Positions 7,751-16,720 of a stretch of DNA of 64,000 nucleotides are shown here, in pieces; within the stretch, counting starts at the first letter, position 1, and every line of letters begins with the position of its first letter. A program made the translations under genes and the position numbers. The stretch spans positions 62,001 to 126,000 of the forward strand of contig NAUB01000025.1 of the NCBI GenBank assembly GCA_003676145.1. The letters are read 5' to 3'. The DNA is from a gamma proteobacterium symbiont of Stewartia floridana. GTDB taxonomy: Bacteria > Pseudomonadota > Gammaproteobacteria > Chromatiales > Chromatiaceae. The notes below the pieces were generated by a model, which was not told the origin of the DNA, did not search any database, and was given only the letters and a program-made list of their open reading frames with translations.

Positions 7751-10700
7751 ATGATAAATGAAAGTCAGGGTTACATGAACAGAGGGCTACAGTTATTTGT
7801 ATTTCTGTGTCTCTCATTTCTGGTTACTGCGCTGAACGCAGCCTCATTGACCATCAATGTGGTTGATCAGTCAGGCAACCCAATCACTGATCCGAATTTC
7901 GGTTTTCGCTGGTTGCTGGAGAGGGATAACACCTTCCCGGTCGATCCGGCGAATCCTGGAACAACCGCTGATGAACTACTGTCGTTGAGCTTTCACGCCA
8001 GTAATCACGAAGTCGGCGTTGCTACTGACGGATCGGGTTCACTATCGGGCAATGTAGATGCATCTACAGCGACGATCGGTGATGTAATCCCTGCTGGACG
8101 TTACTACGTATCAGTACACCCCTACAGTGGTTACAGCCTGAGTGGCGATTCTGTTGATCTGAGAACGGTAGCGGCCGGTGAGGTTACTGTCACAGTACAG
8201 CAGCATCCGATCCCCACTGCTCAGATCTCGATCTATCTGTTTGAAGATAAGCATCCGGTGAATGGTGTTCCGGATCTGCCGGAAGAGCAGAATGACGGCA
8301 CGGTTGACTGGACTCAGTTCAGCCTGTTCCTGGAAGAGCCAGGTGGTCGTTACGGTGCAGCCGGTGGTCAGGTCATCCAGGATGCCTTCGGTAACTACCT
8401 CGGTACCACCTATGACCAGACCTGTGCCACCAGTAACCCCGTCGGCACCGGTGGTGATACTCCTGGCGGTATGATCAATGCGACCTGTATCGATGCAGAC
8501 GGCAACCCAGTTATCGATGTACTGGGTGACGGCACCATGCAGCCCGATGAGAACGGCTACCTGAATGTTAAGAACCTGGCACCCGGCAAGTATGGTGTGG
8601 TTATCATTCCGCCACCCAATGCCGGTTGGCAGCAGACCAGCACCATTGAGGGTAGTAAGGTTATCGATGCCTGGGTCAAGGCCAACGAACCTGCGGTTTT
8701 CGTCGAATTCGGTATTCCCGGCCCCCATGTCTTCATGGGTTTTGTGCGTCCTTTCGCCGATCTGCCCCCAGCCCAGCCGGGTGAGCAGGTTGCAACGGTC
8801 AGCGGTACCGTTACCGACATGCACATGTCCCGTAACCCTGCGACCACTTTCTTCACCGGTCGTCCTTTCCCGCAATGCTGGACAGCCATTAACCAGGTTG
8901 GTGTGGATGGTGCCCTTGGTCAGGCCGTCTACGCGGGTGCCTGCGGAGCGGACAGTGACTTCTCAGTGGATCTGGTTCCTCCGGGCCAGTATCAACTGGC
9001 CATTTGGGATGCCAACCTTGATGTGGTTTTTGCCTCCCTGTTGTTCACCGTGGATCCAACCGGTGGTACCTGTAACGGCGGGCTCTCCTGTAACTTCGGT
9101 GATGTGCCGGTATTCAACTGGTTCACTCGTCTCAACACCGGCATCTTCAGAGATGATGATCAGGACGGTTTCTGGGACGAAGGTGAGATCGGTATCGGTC
9201 CTGAAAGTCAGGAGACCGTACTGCGCTGGCGTGACGGTACCATCTATCAGGCTTTCCCGACTGATGGTGAAGGTTTCGCGCCTTTTGATGAAGTCTTTCC
9301 ATTTTTCCATTGGCTGGTGGCTGAAGTCAGCTTCGGTAACAAGAAAGCCACAGGTGCCACCTTTGTCGTGGACGCAGGTGGTGAAGTTCGTCCCGATGGC
9401 GGCTGGGCCGATCCTACCTTTGGCGAACTCAATCCTCAGGGACAGTGTGAGGCTCGTGGCGTAGGTCATAGCGATATCGTTATCTCGGCTACCGACCCTC
9501 GCGGTGCGATCGGCGACTGTCTCGGTTCTGATGACGGTGGCGTAACCTGGGTTGTTGAAAACGGCCGACAGATGATCAATCCGAATACCGGTAACAATCT
9601 GTCACGCACTGAGACCGGTCTGGTGCTCACTCAGGGCTTCCAGGGCTTCCTGGGTCAGACCAGTGTGATGCAGTTCGGTAAAGTCGACTACGTGATCGAT
9701 ACTCCATTCGACTTCACTGCATTCCCTCCAAGAATCTCCGAATATGTTGGTGAGAACGGCGGTATCTCCGGTATCGTCTACTACGCCACCACACGTGCGG
9801 AAGATGAGCCACAGTTCGCTGCGGCCGAGGAGTGGGAGCCTGGTGTACCTCGGGTGCAACTGGCCCTCTATGCGGATGGCGACGTCAACTGTCCTCCACT
9901 CAACAACTTCCCTGGTGATCCTTGCGATATCGACTGGAACGGCAACAACAGCCAAGATCCAGACGATGGCGTGATCGAGGATATCAATGGTATTCCCGGT
10001 ATTCAGCGTGCTGATGTAAACAACCATCCGCTGGATGTCTTCCCTGGACCTGAAGATGTGGATTACAACGGCAACGGTGTTTTTGACATGGGCGATGCCC
10101 TGCAGGTCACTCACACCGACAGCTGGGATGACAATCTGCCCACAGGTTGTCAGGGAACCAATAATCCTCCTGGCGCCGAGGTTGATCCTGCGGTGGATGA
10201 CCAGCGCTGTTTCGACGGCCTGCGTAACTTCAACCAGGTTCGTGATGCACTGTTCGACGGTGGTTATGCCTTCGAAGATTACGATCTGGACCATCTGGCC
10301 TCGATTCCTGCCTCTACCGGTTATAACGCCGCTGTCGTGGCCGCCAAGCTCACCGCTTTCTATGCTGATCTGAATACCGGTTGGCCCGAATTGAATCTTC
10401 CGGAAGCCTGGCTGATCCCAGGTGACTATCTGGTTGAATCAGCAACGCCTGCCGGTTACAAGCTGGTCAGGGAGCACCATAAGAATGTGGACTACGGTGA
10501 TGAGTACATCCCATCACTGCAGGCTTTCCCCGCCACCTGTGTGGGTGAGGAAGTGATGGTGCCTGAATATCTGGCGATGGCTACCAAAGATGGCAGTGGT
10601 GATGCAGCCCAGCTGATCCCCGGTGTTGAAGCCATTGGAGCGCCTTTCGCCGGTGAAATGAGACCGCTTTGTGATCTCAAGCATGTACCGCTCTCTGCCG

Positions 10701-13700
10701 GTCAGAATGCAGCGGCCGAGTTCTTCCTGATGACCGACGTGCCTAAAGCAGGCAACATCTCAGGCATGATCCTCAACGACCTGGCCAACGAGTTCAACCC
10801 GAACTCACCCCAGTTCGGTGAGAAGTTCGCACCGCCTCATGTACCGGTTGCGTTCTACGACTGGAACGGTAACGAGATCAATCGTGTCTATGCAGACAAG
10901 TATGGTCGCTACAACCTGATGGTTGCTTCGACCACTACCGCAAATCTGCCGATGCCTTCCGGTATGTCACCAAACATGCTGGTCTCCTGTATGAATGATG
11001 CGGGTCCGATTCCGAATCCGGATTTCACTGGTGCTGCCGGTGACGGTGTTGATGCCGGTGGTAATCCTGAGTTCATTATCGATCCCCATTTCGATACTCA
11101 GTACAGCCAGTTCTGTTACACCTTCCAATATATGCCGGGTACCATCACCTATCTGGATACCCCGGTTGAACCAGTGGCCGCGTTTGCCGGTCCGGATCAG
11201 TTCCCACTGGATTGTGAAGCGCCAACACAGACCCCGGCGATCTCCACCGTACTGCGTGAGGTGGTTCCAGCCAGCGGCATCGAAGGTCCTTTCGTGGTCG
11301 CCGGTACCGGTGAGAACATCGTCATCAACTCCAAAGGTCTGACCGCTGTTCGTAACCCGGAATGGGCCAACGGTGATCCTTTAGCTGAACAGAACATCGA
11401 TCGGGATTACGGTTTTGGTAGCGTTGCCGGTTCGGTTCTTGTTCAGGATCGCAACGGTAATCCTGTGGCTACTCTGGGTGTCGTATCCTGGGGTGACAAT
11501 GCCATTACCGCCTCTACTGGTGGTCTGGCAGCCGGTGAATACCAACTGCTGGTAGAGCACAGCAACGGTAGTGTCTCTCCCTCGGGTATCACACTGACCG
11601 TCGGTATCGCTGAAGGTGTGGGTCTTGGTCACAACAACTCCACTTATAACGTTGTCAATGTACCAAGTGCCGCTTATCCGACGATCCAGGATGCGATCGG
11701 CAGTCTGGATAACGGTCTTGGTGGCGTCAACGCTGGTGACCTGATCATCGTCAGACCTGGTCTCTACAATGAGATGCTGATCATGTGGAAGCCGGTCAAG
11801 CTGCAGGGCTTTGGTGCCGAGGCTACCATCCTGAATGCTCGTCAGACTCCGACAGAGAAGATCATCGCCTGGCGTGAGCTGGCCGCTGAGCTGGTTGGTA
11901 CCGGTACCATTGATCAACTGCCTGGTCAGCTTGTCCCCGTACCCTTCTTTGGTGGGGTTCAGGGTGCACTGGGCGCCCCGATCTTCCCAACGGAAGAGGG
12001 CGCAGGCATCATGGTTGCGGGTAAGTGGACCGGTCCTAACCGATTCCATCGTAACAACCGTAACCGCTATGCCCGTATCGATGGTCTGAGCATCATCGGC
12101 GCGAGTACCGGTGGTGGCATTGTTGCCAACGGTTACACCCGCTTCCTGGTCATTTCCAATAACCGTCTGACCACCAACTCCGGTTTCTACGGTGGCGGTA
12201 TCCGCATTGGCCACTCCACCCTGACCCATGAAGTTAATGGTGAGGATGATGAGTTCTTCAGACGCGGCTACAACAGCTGGCTTGAAGATCAGGCTGAAGA
12301 CGGTTTCATGGCCTATGATGACGCCTTTGCCGACAGCATGAATATCCATCATAACGAGATCATCAAGAATGGTGGATTGAATGGCGCCGGCGGTGGTATC
12401 TCTATCCATACGGGTGCCAACAACTACCGGGTTCGCAGCAACTGGATCTGCGGTAACTTCTCCAAAGGCGATGGTGCCGGTATCGGCCACTTGGGGCTCT
12501 CCCTCGGTGGCCAGATCCTGGATAACACCATTATCTTCAACGAGAGCTTCAGTCAGACTCCAGGCACCAAGCCTGCCGGTGCCGGCATCTTCGTCGGCGG
12601 TCTGGCCGGACTGCGAGTCGATGAAGAGACTGGCCTGACCCTGTCTCCCGGTTCCGGTAGCGTCAACATTCTCGGTAACGAGATTCGTGGCAACCTGGCC
12701 GGTGCCGGTGATGGTGGCGGTATCGCGCTGCTGAATGTCAACGGTGAGGACATCACAAAAGATCCTGATGTCTTCGGTCGCTGGTATCGGGTGATCGTTG
12801 CCAACAACATGCTGAGCAACAATGTCTCAGGTGTTGCTGGTGCGATCTCCCTGTCAGACAGTGTCAAGACCTACATCCGTTACAACACGATTGCGAACAA
12901 CGACTCAACCGCAACCGGTTCACAGGCTTTCGGTATCACTGATCCCAATCAGTCTATCGCCAAGCCGGCTGGTATCGTTGCCCGCTACCACAGTGCAACC
13001 ATGATGTCTCTGATCGATGATGACGTCGCGGAACAGTTCCCCGGTTCGCAGTTCGATGAAACTGATGTACGTAATCGTAGTGATGAACGCAGGACCTTCT
13101 CTGATCCGATCCAGCTGCTGGATAACATCGTCTACCACAACCGCTCCTTCTACTGGCGGAATACAGACGATCCAGCCACTGTGGTTCTGGAGAACGGTCT
13201 GGTACCGGCAAGCTGTGATAACACCACCAATACCAACTGCGATATCACAGTTGTCAACGTGGAGGATTACACCCAGGATCTGGCGGTGTTGAGTGGACAC
13301 ACCATCAACCCGGTACATCCACAGTACGGTGCGATGGCGCTGCGCCCACTGCGTAATCTCTTGCAGACCGGTGCATCGGCAGTTGCCAACAACACTTATA
13401 TTGATGGCTACTCAACCGCAAACAACGACCCGCACAACACGCTTGGTCCAGTGTTTATCAACGGTCGCTTCAATGAAGACCGGAATGCACTGCTCTTCCC
13501 AGAGTTCAAAGTGCTGCAGGCTGCCGGTGCATTCGATGAAGGCGGCAACTTCCTGCAGGTCAACTTCGGTCCGCTCACGCTGCTCGATATTGACGGTAAC
13601 ACTGCAACAGCGGATGCCCTTATCGATTATCACTTAGAGGCTGGAAGCCCGGCTATCGATGCGGCTGCCGCCTCGGCTGGTACTGGCATCTACTCAACCG

Positions 13701-13765
13701 ATATCGATGGTGATGCAAGACCGCAAGGTGCCAGAACGGACACCGGTGCCGATGAGAGGTTGTAA
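7751..13765 (+). CDS. Giant secreted protein: Ig/Cna-B-like modules plus right-handed beta-helix
   Basis: 2004-aa exported protein of unknown function. A signal peptide is clear (hydrophobic stretch LQLFVFLCLSFLVTAL, cleavage after LNA near residue 31). Residues about 33-1290 are Asp/Gly-rich beta-sandwich modules of the Cna-B/carboxypeptidase-regulatory kind (repeated forms such as LAPGKYGVVI, VPPGQYQLAI, IPGDYLVES). From about 1300 (PTIQDAIGSLD) to about 1760 there is a pectate-lyase-like parallel beta-helix with repeated N-I/N-R-I strands. The C-terminus (about 1966-2004) has SPAIDAAAA...DIDGDARP...DTGADE, the pattern of the choice-of-anchor Q domain. The ribosome site ctggag precedes the ATG at 7751; residue 9 is an alternative start. 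The MCO genes follow after a few bases, so it is probably co-transcribed with them and may be their surface scaffold or a polymer-binding partner. Confidence 0.85.
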   Translation: MINESQGYMNRGLQLFVFLCLSFLVTALNAASLTINVVDQSGNPITDPNFGFRWLLERDNTFPVDPANPGTTADELLSLSFHASNHEVGVATDGSGSLSGNVDASTATIGDVIPAGRYYVSVHPYSGYSLSGDSVDLRTVAAGEVTVTVQQHPIPTAQISIYLFEDKHPVNGVPDLPEEQNDGTVDWTQFSLFLEEPGGRYGAAGGQVIQDAFGNYLGTTYDQTCATSNPVGTGGDTPGGMINATCIDADGNPVIDVLGDGTMQPDENGYLNVKNLAPGKYGVVIIPPPNAGWQQTSTIEGSKVIDAWVKANEPAVFVEFGIPGPHVFMGFVRPFADLPPAQPGEQVATVSGTVTDMHMSRNPATTFFTGRPFPQCWTAINQVGVDGALGQAVYAGACGADSDFSVDLVPPGQYQLAIWDANLDVVFASLLFTVDPTGGTCNGGLSCNFGDVPVFNWFTRLNTGIFRDDDQDGFWDEGEIGIGPESQETVLRWRDGTIYQAFPTDGEGFAPFDEVFPFFHWLVAEVSFGNKKATGATFVVDAGGEVRPDGGWADPTFGELNPQGQCEARGVGHSDIVISATDPRGAIGDCLGSDDGGVTWVVENGRQMINPNTGNNLSRTETGLVLTQGFQGFLGQTSVMQFGKVDYVIDTPFDFTAFPPRISEYVGENGGISGIVYYATTRAEDEPQFAAAEEWEPGVPRVQLALYADGDVNCPPLNNFPGDPCDIDWNGNNSQDPDDGVIEDINGIPGIQRADVNNHPLDVFPGPEDVDYNGNGVFDMGDALQVTHTDSWDDNLPTGCQGTNNPPGAEVDPAVDDQRCFDGLRNFNQVRDALFDGGYAFEDYDLDHLASIPASTGYNAAVVAAKLTAFYADLNTGWPELNLPEAWLIPGDYLVESATPAGYKLVREHHKNVDYGDEYIPSLQAFPATCVGEEVMVPEYLAMATKDGSGDAAQLIPGVEAIGAPFAGEMRPLCDLKHVPLSAGQNAAAEFFLMTDVPKAGNISGMILNDLANEFNPNSPQFGEKFAPPHVPVAFYDWNGNEINRVYADKYGRYNLMVASTTTANLPMPSGMSPNMLVSCMNDAGPIPNPDFTGAAGDGVDAGGNPEFIIDPHFDTQYSQFCYTFQYMPGTITYLDTPVEPVAAFAGPDQFPLDCEAPTQTPAISTVLREVVPASGIEGPFVVAGTGENIVINSKGLTAVRNPEWANGDPLAEQNIDRDYGFGSVAGSVLVQDRNGNPVATLGVVSWGDNAITASTGGLAAGEYQLLVEHSNGSVSPSGITLTVGIAEGVGLGHNNSTYNVVNVPSAAYPTIQDAIGSLDNGLGGVNAGDLIIVRPGLYNEMLIMWKPVKLQGFGAEATILNARQTPTEKIIAWRELAAELVGTGTIDQLPGQLVPVPFFGGVQGALGAPIFPTEEGAGIMVAGKWTGPNRFHRNNRNRYARIDGLSIIGASTGGGIVANGYTRFLVISNNRLTTNSGFYGGGIRIGHSTLTHEVNGEDDEFFRRGYNSWLEDQAEDGFMAYDDAFADSMNIHHNEIIKNGGLNGAGGGISIHTGANNYRVRSNWICGNFSKGDGAGIGHLGLSLGGQILDNTIIFNESFSQTPGTKPAGAGIFVGGLAGLRVDEETGLTLSPGSGSVNILGNEIRGNLAGAGDGGGIALLNVNGEDITKDPDVFGRWYRVIVANNMLSNNVSGVAGAISLSDSVKTYIRYNTIANNDSTATGSQAFGITDPNQSIAKPAGIVARYHSATMMSLIDDDVAEQFPGSQFDETDVRNRSDERRTFSDPIQLLDNIVYHNRSFYWRNTDDPATVVLENGLVPASCDNTTNTNCDITVVNVEDYTQDLAVLSGHTINPVHPQYGAMALRPLRNLLQTGASAVANNTYIDGYSTANNDPHNTLGPVFINGRFNEDRNALLFPEFKVLQAAGAFDEGGNFLQVNFGPLTLLDIDGNTATADALIDYHLEAGSPAIDAAAASAGTGIYSTDIDGDARPQGARTDTGADERL

Positions 13766-13902
13766 TCATGAAGATGATCGATACACACGCAACTGAAACG
13801 CGCCAACCTGTCACCAGTACCCTGGTGGCAGGGTGGAACAAACTTCGCAATCACACATCAGGTGAGTCAGGCGCTTACAAAATGATGAGGAGTAAACGCC
13901 CT

Positions 13903-15246
13903 ATGAAACTATTTAGTAAGCAAGCCCTTGCCGGAGCGATTGCCCTGGCGCTGCTGGGCATCTCAGGCCAGGCCAGTGCCATTGTCAATGTACAGTGTCC
14001 TGGGGATAACAACGGTGATGCAGACTGGAATGATGCTGGCGAATCCCAACCAGCGAATACCAAATGTATGCATCTGATCGCAGGTGACAGCTACGCCATG
14101 ATGTCTGACGGCAATCCGCTCTACACCTTCGGCTTCGGTGATCAGACCGGTACCGCACCTGACCAAGTAATCGGCGAGGGTATCCTCAGTGCCGAGTGGC
14201 CCGGACCGACCATCGAACTGAATGAGGGGGATCACTTCTACCTCAACCTGACCAATGTGGGTACCGTGGTTCGTCCCGATCTGTTCGATCCTCATACCGT
14301 CCACTTTCACGGCTTTCCGAACGCATCCGCAGCCTTTGACGGTGTACCTGAGGTTTCGATCAGTATCAACATGGGTTCGACCCTGACCTACTACTACAAC
14401 ATCGTTGAGCCTGGCACCTATCTCTACCATTGTCACGTGGAGGCCACCGAGCATATGGAGATGGGCATGTTGGCCAACCTCTACGTCCATCCAATTCAGG
14501 ATGAACTGGGTTGCTTTGATTTCGGGGCAGACAATCCAGGTACCACGGAATACGATCCTGTAAGAATACCGAATGGTAATTGTGCTGCAGCCGTTGGTAG
14601 TGGTGGTTATGTCTACAACGACGGTGACGGTACCACAGCCTTTGACGTGGAATCAGCGATCCAGCTTTCAAGCTTTGATCAGGTATTCCACGACGCCAGT
14701 CTGTTCGTACAGCCTCTGCCATTCGCTTTGCTGGAAGGCAACTATCCACAGTTCAACGGTCGGGGTTATCCTGACACCATCAATCCTGATCCACTGCCGG
14801 CTCCTGCTGATGCTACGGACCCAATCGCAGATCCTGCTGGCGTGAATGGCGGCAAGGTGACCGGGACTGTCGGTGAGCCTTTGACTGATGGCGCAGTCAC
14901 CCAGTTACTGGGTTCCCGTATTCAACTTGATCGCAACACTGGTGAACAGCGTCTGCTGCTGCGCCTCTCCAACGTGGGCCTGGATCGCTTCTGGACGATT
15001 ACTGCCATGGGACTGACCATGAAAGTGGTAGGCACCGGCGCCCGCCATATGCGCGGTATAGATGGCAAGAACATCTATAAAGAGGCTGCATCCCACAACT
15101 TCGGTGGTGGTGAGACCCTCGACATCATTATCGACACCACAGATGTTGCCCCGGGTACCTACTTCCTGCACGCCACTGAAGTGCACCAGATGAGTAATGC
15201 AACCCAGTTGGATGGCGGCATGATCACTGAGATTGTCATCAACTGA
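13903..15246 (+). CDS. Multicopper oxidase subunit carrying the type 1 copper site (MCO-1)
   Basis: 447-aa exported two-cupredoxin protein. The N-terminal domain carries HTVHFHG (His131, 134, 136) and HCHVEATEHMEMGM (His176, Cys177, His178, His184, Met189). By family rules these give a full type 1 copper site plus half of the type 2/3 trinuclear cluster. The second domain (about 250-447) has the typical NGRGYPD and a C-terminal FLHATEVHQMSN but no complete copper set. Ordinary MCOs keep both trinuclear half-sites in one chain; here the second half is absent. I chose the start at 13903 because gaggag lies upstream and a signal peptide (KLFSKQALAGAIALALLG) follows at once. The frame extends back to an ATG at 13768, also with a possible ribosome site, which would add 45 residues before the signal peptide. 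Confidence 0.88.
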   Translation: MKLFSKQALAGAIALALLGISGQASAIVNVQCPGDNNGDADWNDAGESQPANTKCMHLIAGDSYAMMSDGNPLYTFGFGDQTGTAPDQVIGEGILSAEWPGPTIELNEGDHFYLNLTNVGTVVRPDLFDPHTVHFHGFPNASAAFDGVPEVSISINMGSTLTYYYNIVEPGTYLYHCHVEATEHMEMGMLANLYVHPIQDELGCFDFGADNPGTTEYDPVRIPNGNCAAAVGSGGYVYNDGDGTTAFDVESAIQLSSFDQVFHDASLFVQPLPFALLEGNYPQFNGRGYPDTINPDPLPAPADATDPIADPAGVNGGKVTGTVGEPLTDGAVTQLLGSRIQLDRNTGEQRLLLRLSNVGLDRFWTITAMGLTMKVVGTGARHMRGIDGKNIYKEAASHNFGGGETLDIIIDTTDVAPGTYFLHATEVHQMSNATQLDGGMITEIVIN

Positions 15247-15273
15247 GCCTGGCCGAACTAGGAGATGAGATTA

Positions 15274-16704
15274 ATGAAACAACTACTCAAACAACCTGGA
15301 CGGCTCTTGGGCCTCCTGTTTTTGGGCATGAGCAGTGCGCTGACTGTGCAGCAGGCACAGGCGGAGCACGATATCCGCGGCATCTCACAGGGTGCCAACG
15401 GTGTCTTCAACCTCTATGCCTATCCATTCAACATGAACCTGCCGGAGGGCACCAGTCTCTACATGTGGGGCTTCGGTGATCTGGACCTGGGTGAAGGTGC
15501 TTCTCACCAAGCGGGCGCCAACTACCAGTTGCCCCAGTACCCGGCGCCGACACTGATCGTCACCGAGGGTGAGGCAGTCACCATCAATCTGGTGAACTAC
15601 GGTGTGCCGGACAATATCTCCATTGAAATGACCGGTCACGAGATCGACTCTCAATGTATCGATATTCCTGCACCTGGTGGCCCGACTCCGACAACCGGTG
15701 CGACCAACTGTACAGCAGGCCTGTTTACCAACGAAGCTGCTGTCGGCCAAGCCGTTAGCTACACCTTCACAGCGGGTTCTCCCGGCACCTATATCTATCA
15801 CAGTCTGGCCGGTCAGAATCCTGGACTGCATACCGAAATGGGACTGGTGGGTGTGATGGTCGTCAGACCGGCTGATTACGATCCGATCAACAACCGCACC
15901 GCTTATGGTGCCGGTACCGGAACCGATTACGATCACGAGAACCTCTACCTGATGACCGAGGTGGATCCGGATATCCATATTCAAATGGAGAAGGGACACA
16001 AGAACCACTTCACCAACACCGATCGCTATGCCAAGGTCTGGTTCATCAACGGCCGGGTTTTCCCGGATCTGTTCCAGGGTGACTACAACACCCTGTTTCC
16101 AAACCAGCCCTATGAGGCTCTGGTCATGTCGCGTCCCGGTGATGTGGTCCTGGTACGCAATGTCAATGCAGGACAGGATGCTCATCCGATGCACTACCAT
16201 GGTGAGAACCTGCGTTTTATAGGCCGTGACGGCAAGATGCTGAGTTCTGACGGTGCTGTGGCCGACCTGGGTCGTTCAGATAACACCATCAATTCACAAC
16301 CGAAACAGACGGTTGATGCCCTCTGGACCTGGACCGGTAAAGACCTGGGCTGGGACATCTATGGTCACGATGCCGGACACAACTGTATCGATGTCAGTCC
16401 ACGTGACGGATATGCGGATGCCAACTCGGACTATCCCGGTGAGTGGTGTAACGACCACGGCAAGCCGATTCCTGTCTCACTGCCCGGTGTGGGTGATCTG
16501 ACCCTGGGCGGCTGGTGGAGTGGCAGCCCCTTCCTGGGCGACACCGGTGACCTGCCTCCTGGCGAGGGTGGTCTGAATCCCTTTGGCGGCTACTTCCTGG
16601 TATGGCACTCCCATGCTGAAAAAGAGCTGACTACCTTTGACATCTTCCCTGGCGGAAGCCTGGGATCGGTAGTTGTGCTGCCTCCTGGTACACCAATCGA
16701 ATAA
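15274..16704 (+). CDS. Multicopper oxidase-type protein with half of a trinuclear site (MCO-2)
   Basis: 476-aa exported protein with two cupredoxin domains. The first has lost the copper motifs (IEMTGHEID, then YIYHSLAGQNPGLHTEMGL). The second has HPMHYHG (His304, 307, 309) next to LRFIGRDGK, and WHSHAEKEL (His445, Ser446, His447). The latter matches the HCH motif of MCOs but with Ser in place of the type 1 Cys, so this protein can give type 2/3 ligands but no type 1 copper. The ATG at 15274 is preferred because aggag lies 9 bases upstream; an ATG at 15265 overlaps that site. The protein starts 27 bp behind MCO-1, and the two probably complete one active site together. Confidence 0.87.
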   Translation: MKQLLKQPGRLLGLLFLGMSSALTVQQAQAEHDIRGISQGANGVFNLYAYPFNMNLPEGTSLYMWGFGDLDLGEGASHQAGANYQLPQYPAPTLIVTEGEAVTINLVNYGVPDNISIEMTGHEIDSQCIDIPAPGGPTPTTGATNCTAGLFTNEAAVGQAVSYTFTAGSPGTYIYHSLAGQNPGLHTEMGLVGVMVVRPADYDPINNRTAYGAGTGTDYDHENLYLMTEVDPDIHIQMEKGHKNHFTNTDRYAKVWFINGRVFPDLFQGDYNTLFPNQPYEALVMSRPGDVVLVRNVNAGQDAHPMHYHGENLRFIGRDGKMLSSDGAVADLGRSDNTINSQPKQTVDALWTWTGKDLGWDIYGHDAGHNCIDVSPRDGYADANSDYPGEWCNDHGKPIPVSLPGVGDLTLGGWWSGSPFLGDTGDLPPGEGGLNPFGGYFLVWHSHAEKELTTFDIFPGGSLGSVVVLPPGTPIE

Positions 16705-16720
16705 TCGGGAGGGCACAATC

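Noticed and set aside
13768-13902. N-terminal extension of MCO-1 as part of the protein
   Set aside because: The 45 residues lie before a standard signal peptide, and a better-placed ribosome site precedes 13903; kept only as an alternative start.
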